Positions 17,585 to 25,202 of a DNA stretch of 64,000 nucleotides are shown here, piece after piece. This stretch comes from Rhizobium sp. NFR07 (lineage in GTDB: Bacteria > Pseudomonadota > Alphaproteobacteria > Rhizobiales > Rhizobiaceae), in the NCBI RefSeq assembly GCF_900111905.1, contig NZ_FOKM01000016.1, forward strand, positions 62,001 through 126,000. The letters are read 5' to 3'. Below the pieces are notes generated by a model. It searched no databases. It worked only from the letters and a program-made list of their open reading frames with translations, and was not told the DNA's origin. Every line of letters starts with the position of its first letter. Position 1 is the first letter of the stretch. Position numbers and translations under genes: made by a program.

Positions 17585-18814
17585 ATGCCACACACCACGT
17601 CCCGGCCGGCCATGCCCTGGCTGATCATCACCGCCGGTGCGCTGGTGGCGCTTCTGACATTCGGGCCGCGCTCGGCCATGGGCTTCTTCCAGCTGCCTAT
17701 GCTTGCCGATACCGGCTGGGACCGGTCCACCTTCGGTCTTGCCATGGCGATCCAGAACCTTGCCTGGGGTCTCGGCCAGCCGATCTTCGGCGCGATCGCC
17801 GACAAGTGGGGCACCGGCCGGGTGCTGGCATTTTCCGGCCTGCTCTATGCAGCGGGACTGCTTTTGATGTCGACGGCGCATTCGGAAAGCATCCTGCATC
17901 TGTCCGGCGGCGTGATGGTGGGGCTTGCGGTCGGCGCCGGTTCGTTCGGCACCATCCTGTCGGCCTTTGCCCGCAACGTGACGCCGGAGCAGCGTTCGTT
18001 TGCCTTCGGCATCGGTACCGCGGCGGGCTCGGCCGGGATGTTTCTGTTCGCACCGCTCAGCCAGGCGTTGATCAGCGCCTATGGATGGTCCGACAGCCTT
18101 GTCATCATGGCAGTGATGATGCTCGCCATCCCCGTGCTTGCCATTCCACTGCGCGGCAATTCGTCGTCGGGCACGCAGCGCCAGGCGACCTTCAAGCAGA
18201 CGGCCGGCGAGGCTTTGCGCGAGGCCTTCGGCCACAAGAGCTATCTCCTGCTCACCAGCGGCTTCTTCGTCTGTGGCTTCCAGGTCGCCTTCATCACCGC
18301 ACATTTTCCCGCCTATCTCGGCGATATCGGCATCGACGCGCGTTATGCGGTGATCGCCATGGCGCTGATCGGCTTCTTCAACATCATCGGCTCGCTGTCG
18401 GCCGGCGTGATCGGCCAGCGTTATTCGAAGCCCTATTTCCTCGCCTATATCTATATCGCCCGCTCGGTCGCCGTAACGGCGTTCCTGCTCCTGCCGCCGT
18501 CTCCGGCATCGGTGATCGTCTTCGCCATCGTCATGGGGCTTCTGTGGCTCTCCACCGTGCCGCCGACCAACGGGCTGGTCGCGATCATGTTCGGCACGCG
18601 CCATCTCGGCATGCTGGGCGGCATCGTCTTCCTGTCACACCAGGTCGGCTCGTTCCTTGGCGTTTGGATGGGCGGATATCTATTCGACCGCCTCGGCTCC
18701 TACGATGCCGTCTGGTGGTTCGGCGTGGCGCTCGGCCTCTTTGCCGCGATCGTCCACTGGCCGATCAAGGAAAAGGCGATCGACCGGCCCGCCGCCATGC
18801 AGCCGGCGGAATAA
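17585..18814 (+). CDS. MFS transporter
   Basis: A 409-residue, 12-helix major facilitator. The cytoplasmic loop between helices 2 and 3 is visible as GQPIFGAIADKWGTGRVL, and the matching loop in the second half follows helix 8 (GVIGQRYSKPYFLAYIY). The central loop after helix 6 (RGNSSSGTQRQATFKQTAGEALRE) is of normal length. The sequence resembles the oxalate/formate antiporter-like group of monocarboxylate carriers, but the ligand is unknown. GGGGGAG lies seven bases before the ATG. It converges with recO, 18 bases apart. Confidence 0.9.
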   Translation: MPHTTSRPAMPWLIITAGALVALLTFGPRSAMGFFQLPMLADTGWDRSTFGLAMAIQNLAWGLGQPIFGAIADKWGTGRVLAFSGLLYAAGLLLMSTAHSESILHLSGGVMVGLAVGAGSFGTILSAFARNVTPEQRSFAFGIGTAAGSAGMFLFAPLSQALISAYGWSDSLVIMAVMMLAIPVLAIPLRGNSSSGTQRQATFKQTAGEALREAFGHKSYLLLTSGFFVCGFQVAFITAHFPAYLGDIGIDARYAVIAMALIGFFNIIGSLSAGVIGQRYSKPYFLAYIYIARSVAVTAFLLLPPSPASVIVFAIVMGLLWLSTVPPTNGLVAIMFGTRHLGMLGGIVFLSHQVGSFLGVWMGGYLFDRLGSYDAVWWFGVALGLFAAIVHWPIKEKAIDRPAAMQPAE

Positions 18815-18832
18815 GCGAAACCTAGCCTAAAG

Positions 18833-19585
18833 TCAGCTTGCCTGGCGATCTGCAGGCTTCGATAGCGCCTTTAGAGCTGCCTGAACGAAACCCTCGCGGG
18901 CATCGTTAGCGGTGAGGCCGCGCGGCTCGTAGACGTGCCTGTGCAGGAAGAACTGGGTGAGCTTGAAGGCCGCCGCCATGCTGTCGCGATCGGCGGAAGG
19001 CGCCGGGCCTTCGCGCAGGAAGGCCGGCAAAGCCAGCATGCGATTGGCATAGGGTGCTGCGGCCTCGCCGCAGACGGCGCGGCCGCTTTTCGGCGAGACA
19101 TGGGTGAGATTGTTGCGCACGCCGGTCGCGGCGCATTCGGTGAGGTCGAGGCCGTAGCCGAGATCGTTCAGGACGGCGAGTTCGAAGCGGACGAAGAGTT
19201 CGCCGGCATCGGCCGGATCGTCCATGGCCTCAAGGATGATATCGAGCGCGTCGAAGAGATGCGGATGGGGATCGCGTTCGGGAAGCAGGCGCAGCAGCGC
19301 ACCCATGGCCTGCACGCCGTAGACGGCGGTTGCCGTCTCCATCAGCTTGGCGGCTCTCAGGCGCACCGGCTCAAGCTTCAGATCACCCAGATGCTCGTCT
19401 AGCCTGGCGCGCCAGACCGCCTCCACCCGGTTGCCCGGCTGCAACACCGGCTGCATGGAACGCGAGCGGCCGGAGCGGACGAGCCCGAGATGGCGGCCGC
19501 GCTCACGGGTCATCAGCTCGGCAATGACGCTGGTTTCGCCATGCCGCTTGACGCCGATGATGATTGCCTCGTCCTGCCACTGCAT
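18833..19585 (-). CDS. recO: DNA repair protein RecO
   Basis: RecO loads RecA onto SSB-coated single-stranded DNA in the RecFOR pathway of recombinational repair. The 250-residue product has an N-terminal OB fold ([39 protein letters not shown]) and a helical C-terminal domain with [14 protein letters not shown] and [22 protein letters not shown]. In alphaproteobacteria this latter region often replaces the zinc-binding cysteines; here only C and one further C (AVCGEAAA) remain. It belongs to the same-direction block era-rnc-lepB-acpS, although a small secreted-protein gene and a PAS gene intervene. Confidence 0.95.
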   Translation of the reverse strand: MQWQDEAIIIGVKRHGETSVIAELMTRERGRHLGLVRSGRSRSMQPVLQPGNRVEAVWRARLDEHLGDLKLEPVRLRAAKLMETATAVYGVQAMGALLRLLPERDPHPHLFDALDIILEAMDDPADAGELFVRFELAVLNDLGYGLDLTECAATGVRNNLTHVSPKSGRAVCGEAAAPYANRMLALPAFLREGPAPSADRDSMAAAFKLTQFFLHRHVYEPRGLTANDAREGFVQAALKALSKPADRQAS

Positions 19586-19610
19586 CGATGTGTGAAGACC
19601 TTTTCGAAGT

Positions 19611-19647
19611 GATTCAGTTTTAGCGCATAAGTCGTTCAGACTGAATC
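19611..19647. repeat. Inverted repeat upstream of recO / small secreted protein gene
   Basis: GATTCAG at 19611-19617 and CTGAATC at 19641-19647 form seven-base arms with a 23-base spacer; the flanking CAGTTTT is also repeated in direct orientation. It lies between the divergent recO and the small secreted protein gene and could be regulatory or a remnant of a dispersed rhizobial repeat. Confidence 0.3.
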
Positions 19648-19765
19648 AGTTTTGCACTTTTGCCACGCAATGCCGAAAACTGCGATCGGGTGCCGGCTCG
19701 GCTGGAACAAATTGCCCGGCAGCGGAATTCTCTCGCCACATATAATGTCGCCATAGGGAGTTCCC

Positions 19766-20158
19766 ATGAGATACGTCCTCTTCGCCGCAGCCACCCTGTC
19801 CGCCACGCTGGCAGGTTTCATCCAGGCGCCGCCGGCCGCCGCCCAGTCACCACAGCTGGAACAGGCCTGCATGACGGTCGCGAAGAACTTCCTTCTGGTG
19901 CCGACGCTGAAGACCGGGATCGTGCAGTCGTTTCCGGAACTCGACCCGCCCGGCGCGCGCCTGACCTATTCGACCCGCGATGACGCAAAGCCGACAGATT
20001 TCACCAACGAGATCGATTGCGAATTCGACAAGGCGACGCCGCCCTTTACCCTGCAGCGCTTCTGCATCTCGCGCACCTGCTACGGCGCCAACGAGCAGGA
20101 GCCGGAAAACCGCCGCCGCTTCCTGGAAGTGAAGGCGATCATGGATCGCCAGAAGTAA
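19766..20158 (+). CDS. Small secreted protein of unknown function
   Basis: A 130-residue protein with a clear signal peptide (MRYVLFAAATLSATLAGFIQAPPAAAQS). The mature part contains four cysteines (ACMTV, IDCEF, RFCIS, RTCYG), so disulfides in the periplasm are likely. AGGGAG precedes the ATG by six bases. A strong terminator follows at 20187. No family is recognised, and nothing around it identifies a role. Confidence 0.75.
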   Translation: MRYVLFAAATLSATLAGFIQAPPAAAQSPQLEQACMTVAKNFLLVPTLKTGIVQSFPELDPPGARLTYSTRDDAKPTDFTNEIDCEFDKATPPFTLQRFCISRTCYGANEQEPENRRRFLEVKAIMDRQK

Positions 20159-20186
20159 GCCCGGCGAAGGTCTCGACAAAAAGCAA

Positions 20187-20207
20187 AAGCCCCGCTGTGC
20201 GGGGCTT
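20187..20207 (+). terminator. Rho-independent terminator-like hairpin
   Basis: A perfect nine-base stem (AAGCCCCGC, loop TGT, GCGGGGCTT) preceded by AAAA and followed by TGTT, 28 bases after the small secreted protein stop. It ends that transcript and, read the other way, may also serve the PAS gene that converges from the right. Confidence 0.8.
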
Positions 20208-20258
20208 GTTCCGGGCAAGGGCCGCCATCAGCCGCCCTTGCGGTGACACGTCATGCGT

Positions 20259-20771
20259 TCAGTTGTCGCCGCGACGGCCGAGCGCGCCCAGAGCGGATGT
20301 CAGATAGCGTTCCGCAAGCGCATGACGGCGGCGCTTGGCGAGCTTCAGTGCCTCGAGGCAATGGGATGCCAGAGGATCGGTCTCGGTCGGCATCTTGCCG
20401 AATTCCTCGGCGGTGACGGAGCCCGTATAGATGGACGGCGTGCCTTCTCCGTTGCGCAGACAGCGCCCCTGCCCGGTCACGATCATGTCGCGACCGTTCG
20501 GATGCTTGATCTTGTAGGTCTGGTAGCACGGCTTGCCCGAGATGATCGTCTCGTGCAGCGCCTTTGCGACACGCGGCATGTCATCCTCCGTGACATGCTT
20601 TATGACGTCTTCGATCGGCGCCCCGACCTCAAGGTCGCGAGGGGCCAGACCATAGATATAGGCGAAGACAGGGTCGGCGAAGACCTTGTTTTCGCTGAGG
20701 TCCCAGCTGAAGAAACCTACGGATTCCTTCAGGTCGACCTCCTTGCGCCTTTGATACATGCTGCTTCCCAT
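20259..20771 (-). CDS. PAS-domain protein
   Basis: A 170-residue protein made essentially of one PAS fold: LKESVGFFSWDLSENKVFADPVFAYIYGLAPRDLE gives the first strands and helices, and PCYQTYKIKHPNGRDMIVTGQGRCLRNGEG the later strands. A short C-terminal helix rich in Lys/Arg follows. There is no kinase, GGDEF or receiver domain, so it would act as a stand-alone sensor or by partner binding. The start could be ATG 20771 or ATG 20759, the latter having GGAAG close by. It lies directly downstream of era in the same direction. Confidence 0.8.
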   Translation of the reverse strand: MGSSMYQRRKEVDLKESVGFFSWDLSENKVFADPVFAYIYGLAPRDLEVGAPIEDVIKHVTEDDMPRVAKALHETIISGKPCYQTYKIKHPNGRDMIVTGQGRCLRNGEGTPSIYTGSVTAEEFGKMPTETDPLASHCLEALKLAKRRRHALAERYLTSALGALGRRGDN

Positions 20772-20944
20772 GCAGTCTCAATCCCCCTCTTGCCCGGTTT
20801 CATGACCTCTGCAACGACCGCTGAATCGCGCGGCCCGCCAATATGATCAAATGTCCGGAGTTGCGGCGTGTCAAGCCCGCCGCAAAAAGTTGCACAACCT
20901 GAGGAAGGACAAAGGTCTCCCGTTACCTCTTAGGGATGCTCATG

Positions 20945-21889
20945 TCAGCCCTTTGGAAAGTCCAGGCCCATCTCGCGGAAACGCTCGGGATCATCGCCCC
21001 AGTTCTCGCGAACCTTGACGAAGAGGAAGAGATGCACCGACTGCTCGAGGATCTCCGAAAGCTCCTTGCGGGATGCGGTCGAGATCGCCTTGATCGCCTC
21101 GCCATTCTTGCCGAGCGCGATCTTCTTTTGGCTGTCACGCTCGACATAGATGACCTGTTCGATGCGAACCGAACCGTCCTTCTTTTCTTCCCACTTCTCG
21201 GTCTCGACATGCGAGGCGTAGGGAAGTTCCTGATGCAGACGCAGGAACAGCTTTTCGCGGGTGATCTCGGCCGCGAGCTGGCGCATCGGCAGATCGGAAA
21301 TCTGGTCCTCCGGGTAGTACCAGGGACCTTCCGGCAGGGTTTTGGCGAAATAATCCATCAGGTCGTCGCAGCCGGAGCCGGTCGTCGCCGAAATCATGAA
21401 TGTGCGGTCGAAGGCCACTGTCTCGTTGGCCTTTGCGGCGAGCGCCAGCAGGTCCTCGCGCTTGACCTGGTCGATCTTGTTGAGAAGCAGGATCTTCGGC
21501 TGGTGGACTTCCTTCAGGCCTTCGAGGATTGTCTCGGCGTCACCGCGGATGCCGCGTTCGCTGTCGATCAGAAGCGCGATCAGGTCGGCATCCTTGGCGC
21601 CGCCCCAGGCCGAGGTCACCATGGCGCGGTCGAGCCTGCGGCGCGGCTTGAAAATGCCGGGCGTATCCATGAAGACGATCTGGGCATTGTCGTGAATGGC
21701 GATGCCGCGCACGATGGCGCGCGTCGTCTGGACCTTGTGGCTGACGATCGACACCTTGGCGCCGACCAACCGGTTGACCAGCGTCGACTTGCCGGCATTG
21801 GTCGCGCCGATCAGAGCCACGAAACCGGAATGGGTCGGGCCTGCGGCGGTTTCGTCTGCTGCGCCGGCGATGTTTTCGTCTTCAGTCAT
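20945..21889 (-). CDS. era: GTPase Era
   Basis: Essential GTPase that binds the 3' end of 16S rRNA and assists 30S assembly. The 314-residue protein shows G1 GATNAGKST (residues 28-36), G3 DTPG (FMDTPGIF) and G4 NKID (LLNKIDQV), then a C-terminal KH domain with the family sequence LFLFVKVRENWGDDPERFREMGLDF. ATG 21889 is chosen because translation from further upstream would overlap rnc by 100 bases; the start lies 10 bases after the rnc stop. The N-terminal extension before G1 (about 27 residues, acidic) is typical of rhizobia. Confidence 0.96.
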   Translation of the reverse strand: MTEDENIAGAADETAAGPTHSGFVALIGATNAGKSTLVNRLVGAKVSIVSHKVQTTRAIVRGIAIHDNAQIVFMDTPGIFKPRRRLDRAMVTSAWGGAKDADLIALLIDSERGIRGDAETILEGLKEVHQPKILLLNKIDQVKREDLLALAAKANETVAFDRTFMISATTGSGCDDLMDYFAKTLPEGPWYYPEDQISDLPMRQLAAEITREKLFLRLHQELPYASHVETEKWEEKKDGSVRIEQVIYVERDSQKKIALGKNGEAIKAISTASRKELSEILEQSVHLFLFVKVRENWGDDPERFREMGLDFPKG

Positions 21890-21899
21890 ATCGGTCCAA

Positions 21900-22610
21900 T
21901 CAATCCTGGCTTTTCTGCCAGATGCCCTCGCGTTCGAGGAGCTTCGTTGCGGCAACCTGTTCGGCGGCCCGTTTCGAGCGGTCCGTGCCCGTCTCGGGCG
22001 CACAACCGGGAATTTCCACCGTCACCGTGAAGCGCGGATCATGATCCGGCCCGGCGCGGTCATCCACCCGGTAGGATGGCGTGACGCCGAACTTGGCATG
22101 CGCCCATTCCTGCAGTTCGGTCTTGGCATCGCGCCTTGCCGCGTTCGGCTGGGTGGCGCGCTCCTTCCAATAACGCAAAACGAAGGCGCGCGCGACTTCC
22201 AATCCGCCATCGAGATAGAGTGCCGCGATCAGGCTTTCCACGACGTCAGCGCGGACATTGAGCATCCGCTTGCCGGTGAGCTTCTTGACGTCGGCGCCGG
22301 TACGGATGAAGCGGTGCAGTTCCAGCTCGTCAGCAACGATGGCGCAGCTTTCGGCGCTGACCAGTTGGTTCAGGCGGACGGAGAGCTCGCCCTCCTCCGC
22401 CGACCGGAACGTCGTGAACAGGAGTTCCGCGACGCAGAGACCGAGAACCCTGTCCCCTAAGAACTCCAGACGCTCATAATTGGCATTTTTGGCCGTCCCG
22501 GTGCTGGCATGGGTTAGCGCCCGGTCCAACCATTGCCTGTCAGTAAAGCTGTGACCGATCGCCGTTTCCAGCTGGCCCATTTCTTCAGCCGAGAGCGGCC
22601 GCGGCTTCAT
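21900..22610 (-). CDS. rnc: Ribonuclease III
   Basis: Double-strand-specific endoribonuclease that processes rRNA precursors and structured mRNAs. The 236-residue product has the signature NYERLEFLGDRVLGL at residues 44-58 with the catalytic acidic residues, a second acidic cluster DVVESLIAALYLDGG, and a C-terminal dsRNA-binding domain (AKTELQEWAHAKFG to AEQVAATKLLEREG). The ATG at 22610 overlaps the lepB stop (ATGA), which settles the start. It is the third gene of acpS-lepB-rnc-era. Confidence 0.96.
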   Translation of the reverse strand: MKPRPLSAEEMGQLETAIGHSFTDRQWLDRALTHASTGTAKNANYERLEFLGDRVLGLCVAELLFTTFRSAEEGELSVRLNQLVSAESCAIVADELELHRFIRTGADVKKLTGKRMLNVRADVVESLIAALYLDGGLEVARAFVLRYWKERATQPNAARRDAKTELQEWAHAKFGVTPSYRVDDRAGPDHDPRFTVTVEIPGCAPETGTDRSKRAAEQVAATKLLEREGIWQKSQD

Positions 22611-23359
22611 CAGTGGACGCCCTTGAACAGACGATCCCAACGCATGTTGGCCGGCCATTTCCAGATTTCGCGGAACGAGGTGTCGTTACCGAGCGAGAAG
22701 AAGATGACGCTGGCGCGACCGACGAGGTTCTCGGCGGGCACGTAACCAACGTCGAAGCGGCTGTCGAGCGAGTTGTCGCGGTTGTCGCCCATGAAGAAGT
22801 AGTGGCCTTCCGGCACGACGAATTCCTGGGTGTTGTCACCACGGGAGACCGGCGACTGGTCGAGCGTGTCGTAGCTAACGCCATTGTCCAGCGTCTCACG
22901 GAAGACCGGAACATTGGCGCCCGGGTCGAGACGATAATCGGAGGTGAAGCTGCCGTCGGCCTGTTTCGGCACGGCCGTGCCGTTGACGTAGAGAATGCCT
23001 TCGCGAACCTGGACGCGGTCGCCCGGCAGGCCGATGAGACGCTTGATGTAGTCGATGTCAGGCTGTTGCGGCAGGCGGAAGACGATCACGTCGCCGCGCC
23101 TCGGCTCGCTGAATTCGAGGATTCGGCCGTCGAAGAGATCCGGCGAGAAGGGCAGCGAATATTTCGAATAGCCGTAAGCGAACTTGTTGACGAAAATGTA
23201 GTCGCCGACGAGCAGCGTCGGCATCATCGAGCCAGACGGAATGGTGAACGGCTGGAACAGGACGGTACGGATGACCATGGCGAGCAGCAGGGCCTGAATG
23301 ATGACCTTGATGTTTTCCCAGAGCGCATTCTGCTGCTTCGTCTCGGCTTTGTCGGACAC
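22610..23359 (-). CDS. lepB: Signal peptidase I
   Basis: Membrane-bound peptidase that removes signal peptides from Sec and Tat substrates. The 249-residue protein has one N-terminal membrane helix (IKVIIQALLLAMVIRTVLF), followed by catalytic S44 in IPSGSMMPTL and catalytic K106 in DYIKRLIGLPGDRV. The C-terminal box GHYFFMGDNRDNSLDSR is present. Spacing and length are typical for alphaproteobacteria. Its stop overlaps the rnc start. Confidence 0.96.
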   Translation of the reverse strand: MSDKAETKQQNALWENIKVIIQALLLAMVIRTVLFQPFTIPSGSMMPTLLVGDYIFVNKFAYGYSKYSLPFSPDLFDGRILEFSEPRRGDVIVFRLPQQPDIDYIKRLIGLPGDRVQVREGILYVNGTAVPKQADGSFTSDYRLDPGANVPVFRETLDNGVSYDTLDQSPVSRGDNTQEFVVPEGHYFFMGDNRDNSLDSRFDVGYVPAENLVGRASVIFFSLGNDTSFREIWKWPANMRWDRLFKGVH

Positions 23360-23495
23360 GTTTCAATTCTTTCTATCTTGGCGGGTGGCCGCCTTGTCTA
23401 AACTCTTCCAAATGCCACGGCAATGGAAATGGAAGCGGGAATGTTGTCGCGCCCCCGGTTAAGTCTGCCTGCCTCGCCGCATGCGCCCTGCCCCG

Positions 23496-23903
23496 TCAGG
23501 CGGCCCCGAGCGGCCGGGCCTCGATGATGACGAAGGCCTGGGCGTAAGGGTATTCGTCGGTGATGGTGATGTGGATCACGGGTTCATGGCCGGCCGGGAT
23601 GAGTTCCGCCAGCCGCTCGCCGGCGCCGCCGGTTAGGACCATGGTCGGCTTGCCACCCGGCAGGTTGACGACACCCATATCCTTCCAGAACACGCCATTC
23701 GCAAGCCCCGTGCCGAGCGCCTTGGAACAGGCCTCCTTGGCGGCGAAACGCTTGGCGTAGGATTCCGCGCGGTTCTTGCGGCGCTCAGACTTGGCCCGCT
23801 CGATCTCGGTGAAACAGCGGTGGGTGAACCGATCGCCGAAGCGTTCGATGGATTTTTCAACCCGCCTGATGTCGATGAGGTCGCTGCCCATGCCGATGAT
23901 CAT
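23496..23903 (-). CDS. acpS: Holo-[acyl-carrier-protein] synthase
   Basis: Transfers 4'-phosphopantetheine from CoA to acyl carrier protein, needed for fatty-acid synthesis. The 135-residue product has the AcpS signatures [21 protein letters not shown] (metal-binding Asp) and [14 protein letters not shown] (Glu and Lys). The ATG at 23903 starts MIIGMGSDL; upstream in-frame codons would add residues absent from the family. The gap of about 135 bases to lepB is compatible with one transcript. Confidence 0.94.
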   Translation of the reverse strand: MIIGMGSDLIDIRRVEKSIERFGDRFTHRCFTEIERAKSERRKNRAESYAKRFAAKEACSKALGTGLANGVFWKDMGVVNLPGGKPTMVLTGGAGERLAELIPAGHEPVIHITITDEYPYAQAFVIIEARPLGAA

Positions 23904-23942
23904 GCCCAAGCCTGTCCTTCCAATTTCAATACCCGGCAAATT

Positions 23943-24512
23943 TCAGTGTCCGGTCCCGACTGACTTGATGGCTTCGCCCCGCGGCGTCAAGCGGTCCAGC
24001 CGCCGATTGCGGAAGCTGCGCACACCGAGATAGGTGACACCGTAGAAGACGAGGCCGCAGAGGAGGCCAAGCGGAAGCGAGCCGAGCAGCATCGGCTCCA
24101 AGATCGGCCGCCAGAGCTGCGAGACGTCGAGATGGGAGAGAAGGCTTTCGAGATCGATATGGCGGGACGTCGCCTCGCCGCCGAGCATGACCTGGCCGAG
24201 CTCCCAGGTCAGCGGCCAGATGATGGGACAGGTCAGCGGATTGGCGAAAGCGGTACCCAATGCAGCGGCAACCATGCTGCCGCCGATCAGCCACGCGACC
24301 GGCAGGGCGAACAGGATGTGCAGGCCGAGAAACGGCGTCCAGGCGCTGAGCACGCCGACGGCAAGACCCGCGGCGACGGCATGGGGGGAGCCGCCGATGC
24401 GCATGACTTTCAGCCGATAGTAGCCGAGCACGCGCCGGAAGCCCCGCGAAGGCACGAGGGCGGCATGAACTTTCTGGCGGAAAGAAAGAGGCGTGCGTCT
24501 GCGAAATGTCAT
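23943..24512 (-). CDS. DUF2062 membrane protein
   Basis: A 189-residue protein with two to three hydrophobic segments and the DUF2062 signature: SPHAVAAGLAVGVLSAWTPFLGLH, then NPLTCPIIWPLTWELGQ. Function unknown; members lie in the inner membrane. ATG 24512 gives MTFRRRTPLSFRQKV, like other rhizobial members; ATG 24536 would add eight residues. It lies 39 bases upstream of acpS in the same direction and probably shares its transcript. Confidence 0.85.
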   Translation of the reverse strand: MTFRRRTPLSFRQKVHAALVPSRGFRRVLGYYRLKVMRIGGSPHAVAAGLAVGVLSAWTPFLGLHILFALPVAWLIGGSMVAAALGTAFANPLTCPIIWPLTWELGQVMLGGEATSRHIDLESLLSHLDVSQLWRPILEPMLLGSLPLGLLCGLVFYGVTYLGVRSFRNRRLDRLTPRGEAIKSVGTGH

Positions 24513-24722
24513 TTCAATGGAACCCGGCCGGGCCATCCCGGTCAAACCAACTTGGTCAGGCCAAATCGGTCTTGACTGGCTCCGCTTCGGCGACTTCGTT
24601 CAAATGTGAACTAGCCGATACGGAAAATAATGGCGAAATTGGGCCGCAAGCGCTTGGCATTGGCTTTCAGGCTAGTGCAGCAGCAGGAACATTCAAGCGA
24701 CGCCTCGCGCTCAATCCTGCAT

Positions 24723-24749
24723 CGACGCCCCGTCTACAGGAGGGCGTCG
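24723..24749 (-). terminator. Inverted repeat downstream of DUF3563 gene
   Basis: CGACGCCC and GGGCGTCG make a perfect eight-base stem around an eleven-base loop, starting 20 bases past the DUF3563 stop on the minus strand. There is no clear T-tract, so intrinsic termination is uncertain. Confidence 0.35.
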
Positions 24750-24769
24750 CTAACTGTCGTGTCGGCAGA

Positions 24770-24925
24770 TCAGAACTGCGACTTGCGGAACATGCCGCGG
24801 TCAACCTGGCGCATGCGATATTCGAGATCGATGCGGTCACGGGCTTCGTTGAGATATGCCATTTCGCGGTCCTGGGCCGAAGGGACGCGGAGCGCGCGGG
24901 CGAACTTGCGAACGGTGGTAAACAT
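24770..24925 (-). CDS. DUF3563 small protein
   Basis: A 51-residue soluble protein: MFTTVRKFARALRVPS start, then DREMAYLNEARDRIDLE and a basic end RQVDRGMFRKSQF. This matches the pattern of the short DUF3563 family found in rhizobia and burkholderias; no function is known. GGAAGAC lies directly upstream of the ATG, which is much better than any start in the longer open frame reaching 25096. It stands alone between two hairpins. Confidence 0.75.
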   Translation of the reverse strand: MFTTVRKFARALRVPSAQDREMAYLNEARDRIDLEYRMRQVDRGMFRKSQF

Positions 24926-25109
24926 GATGTCTTCCTTGGTGGTCGGTGTCTTTCTGTTGGCTGATAGATACGATTTCGCAGGGCATTTTACCAACGCCGG
25001 CTTGGCTGTGCAGCCCTGCATTAGACGCATAGCGAGCTGAATGACAGGCAAGTGGCAGGTTATAAAAAGTGCAACTGGCGCCAATTGCGCCTGCATCAGC
25101 GCAAAGAAA

Positions 25110-25140
25110 AACCGCGGAGGCCGTTACAGCCGCCGCGGTT
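25110..25140 (-). terminator. Rho-independent terminator of the chemoreceptor gene
   Basis: On the minus strand, AACCGCGGCGGC pairs across a TGTAAC loop with GGCC-T-CCGCGGTT, followed by TTTC and further T. It lies 63 bases after the chemoreceptor stop. Confidence 0.75.
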
Positions 25141-25202
25141 GTCGATGATGATCGCATGGCGGACGAGGATGCTACCTCATGCCGCCCGCAACGGAGACCG
25201 GA

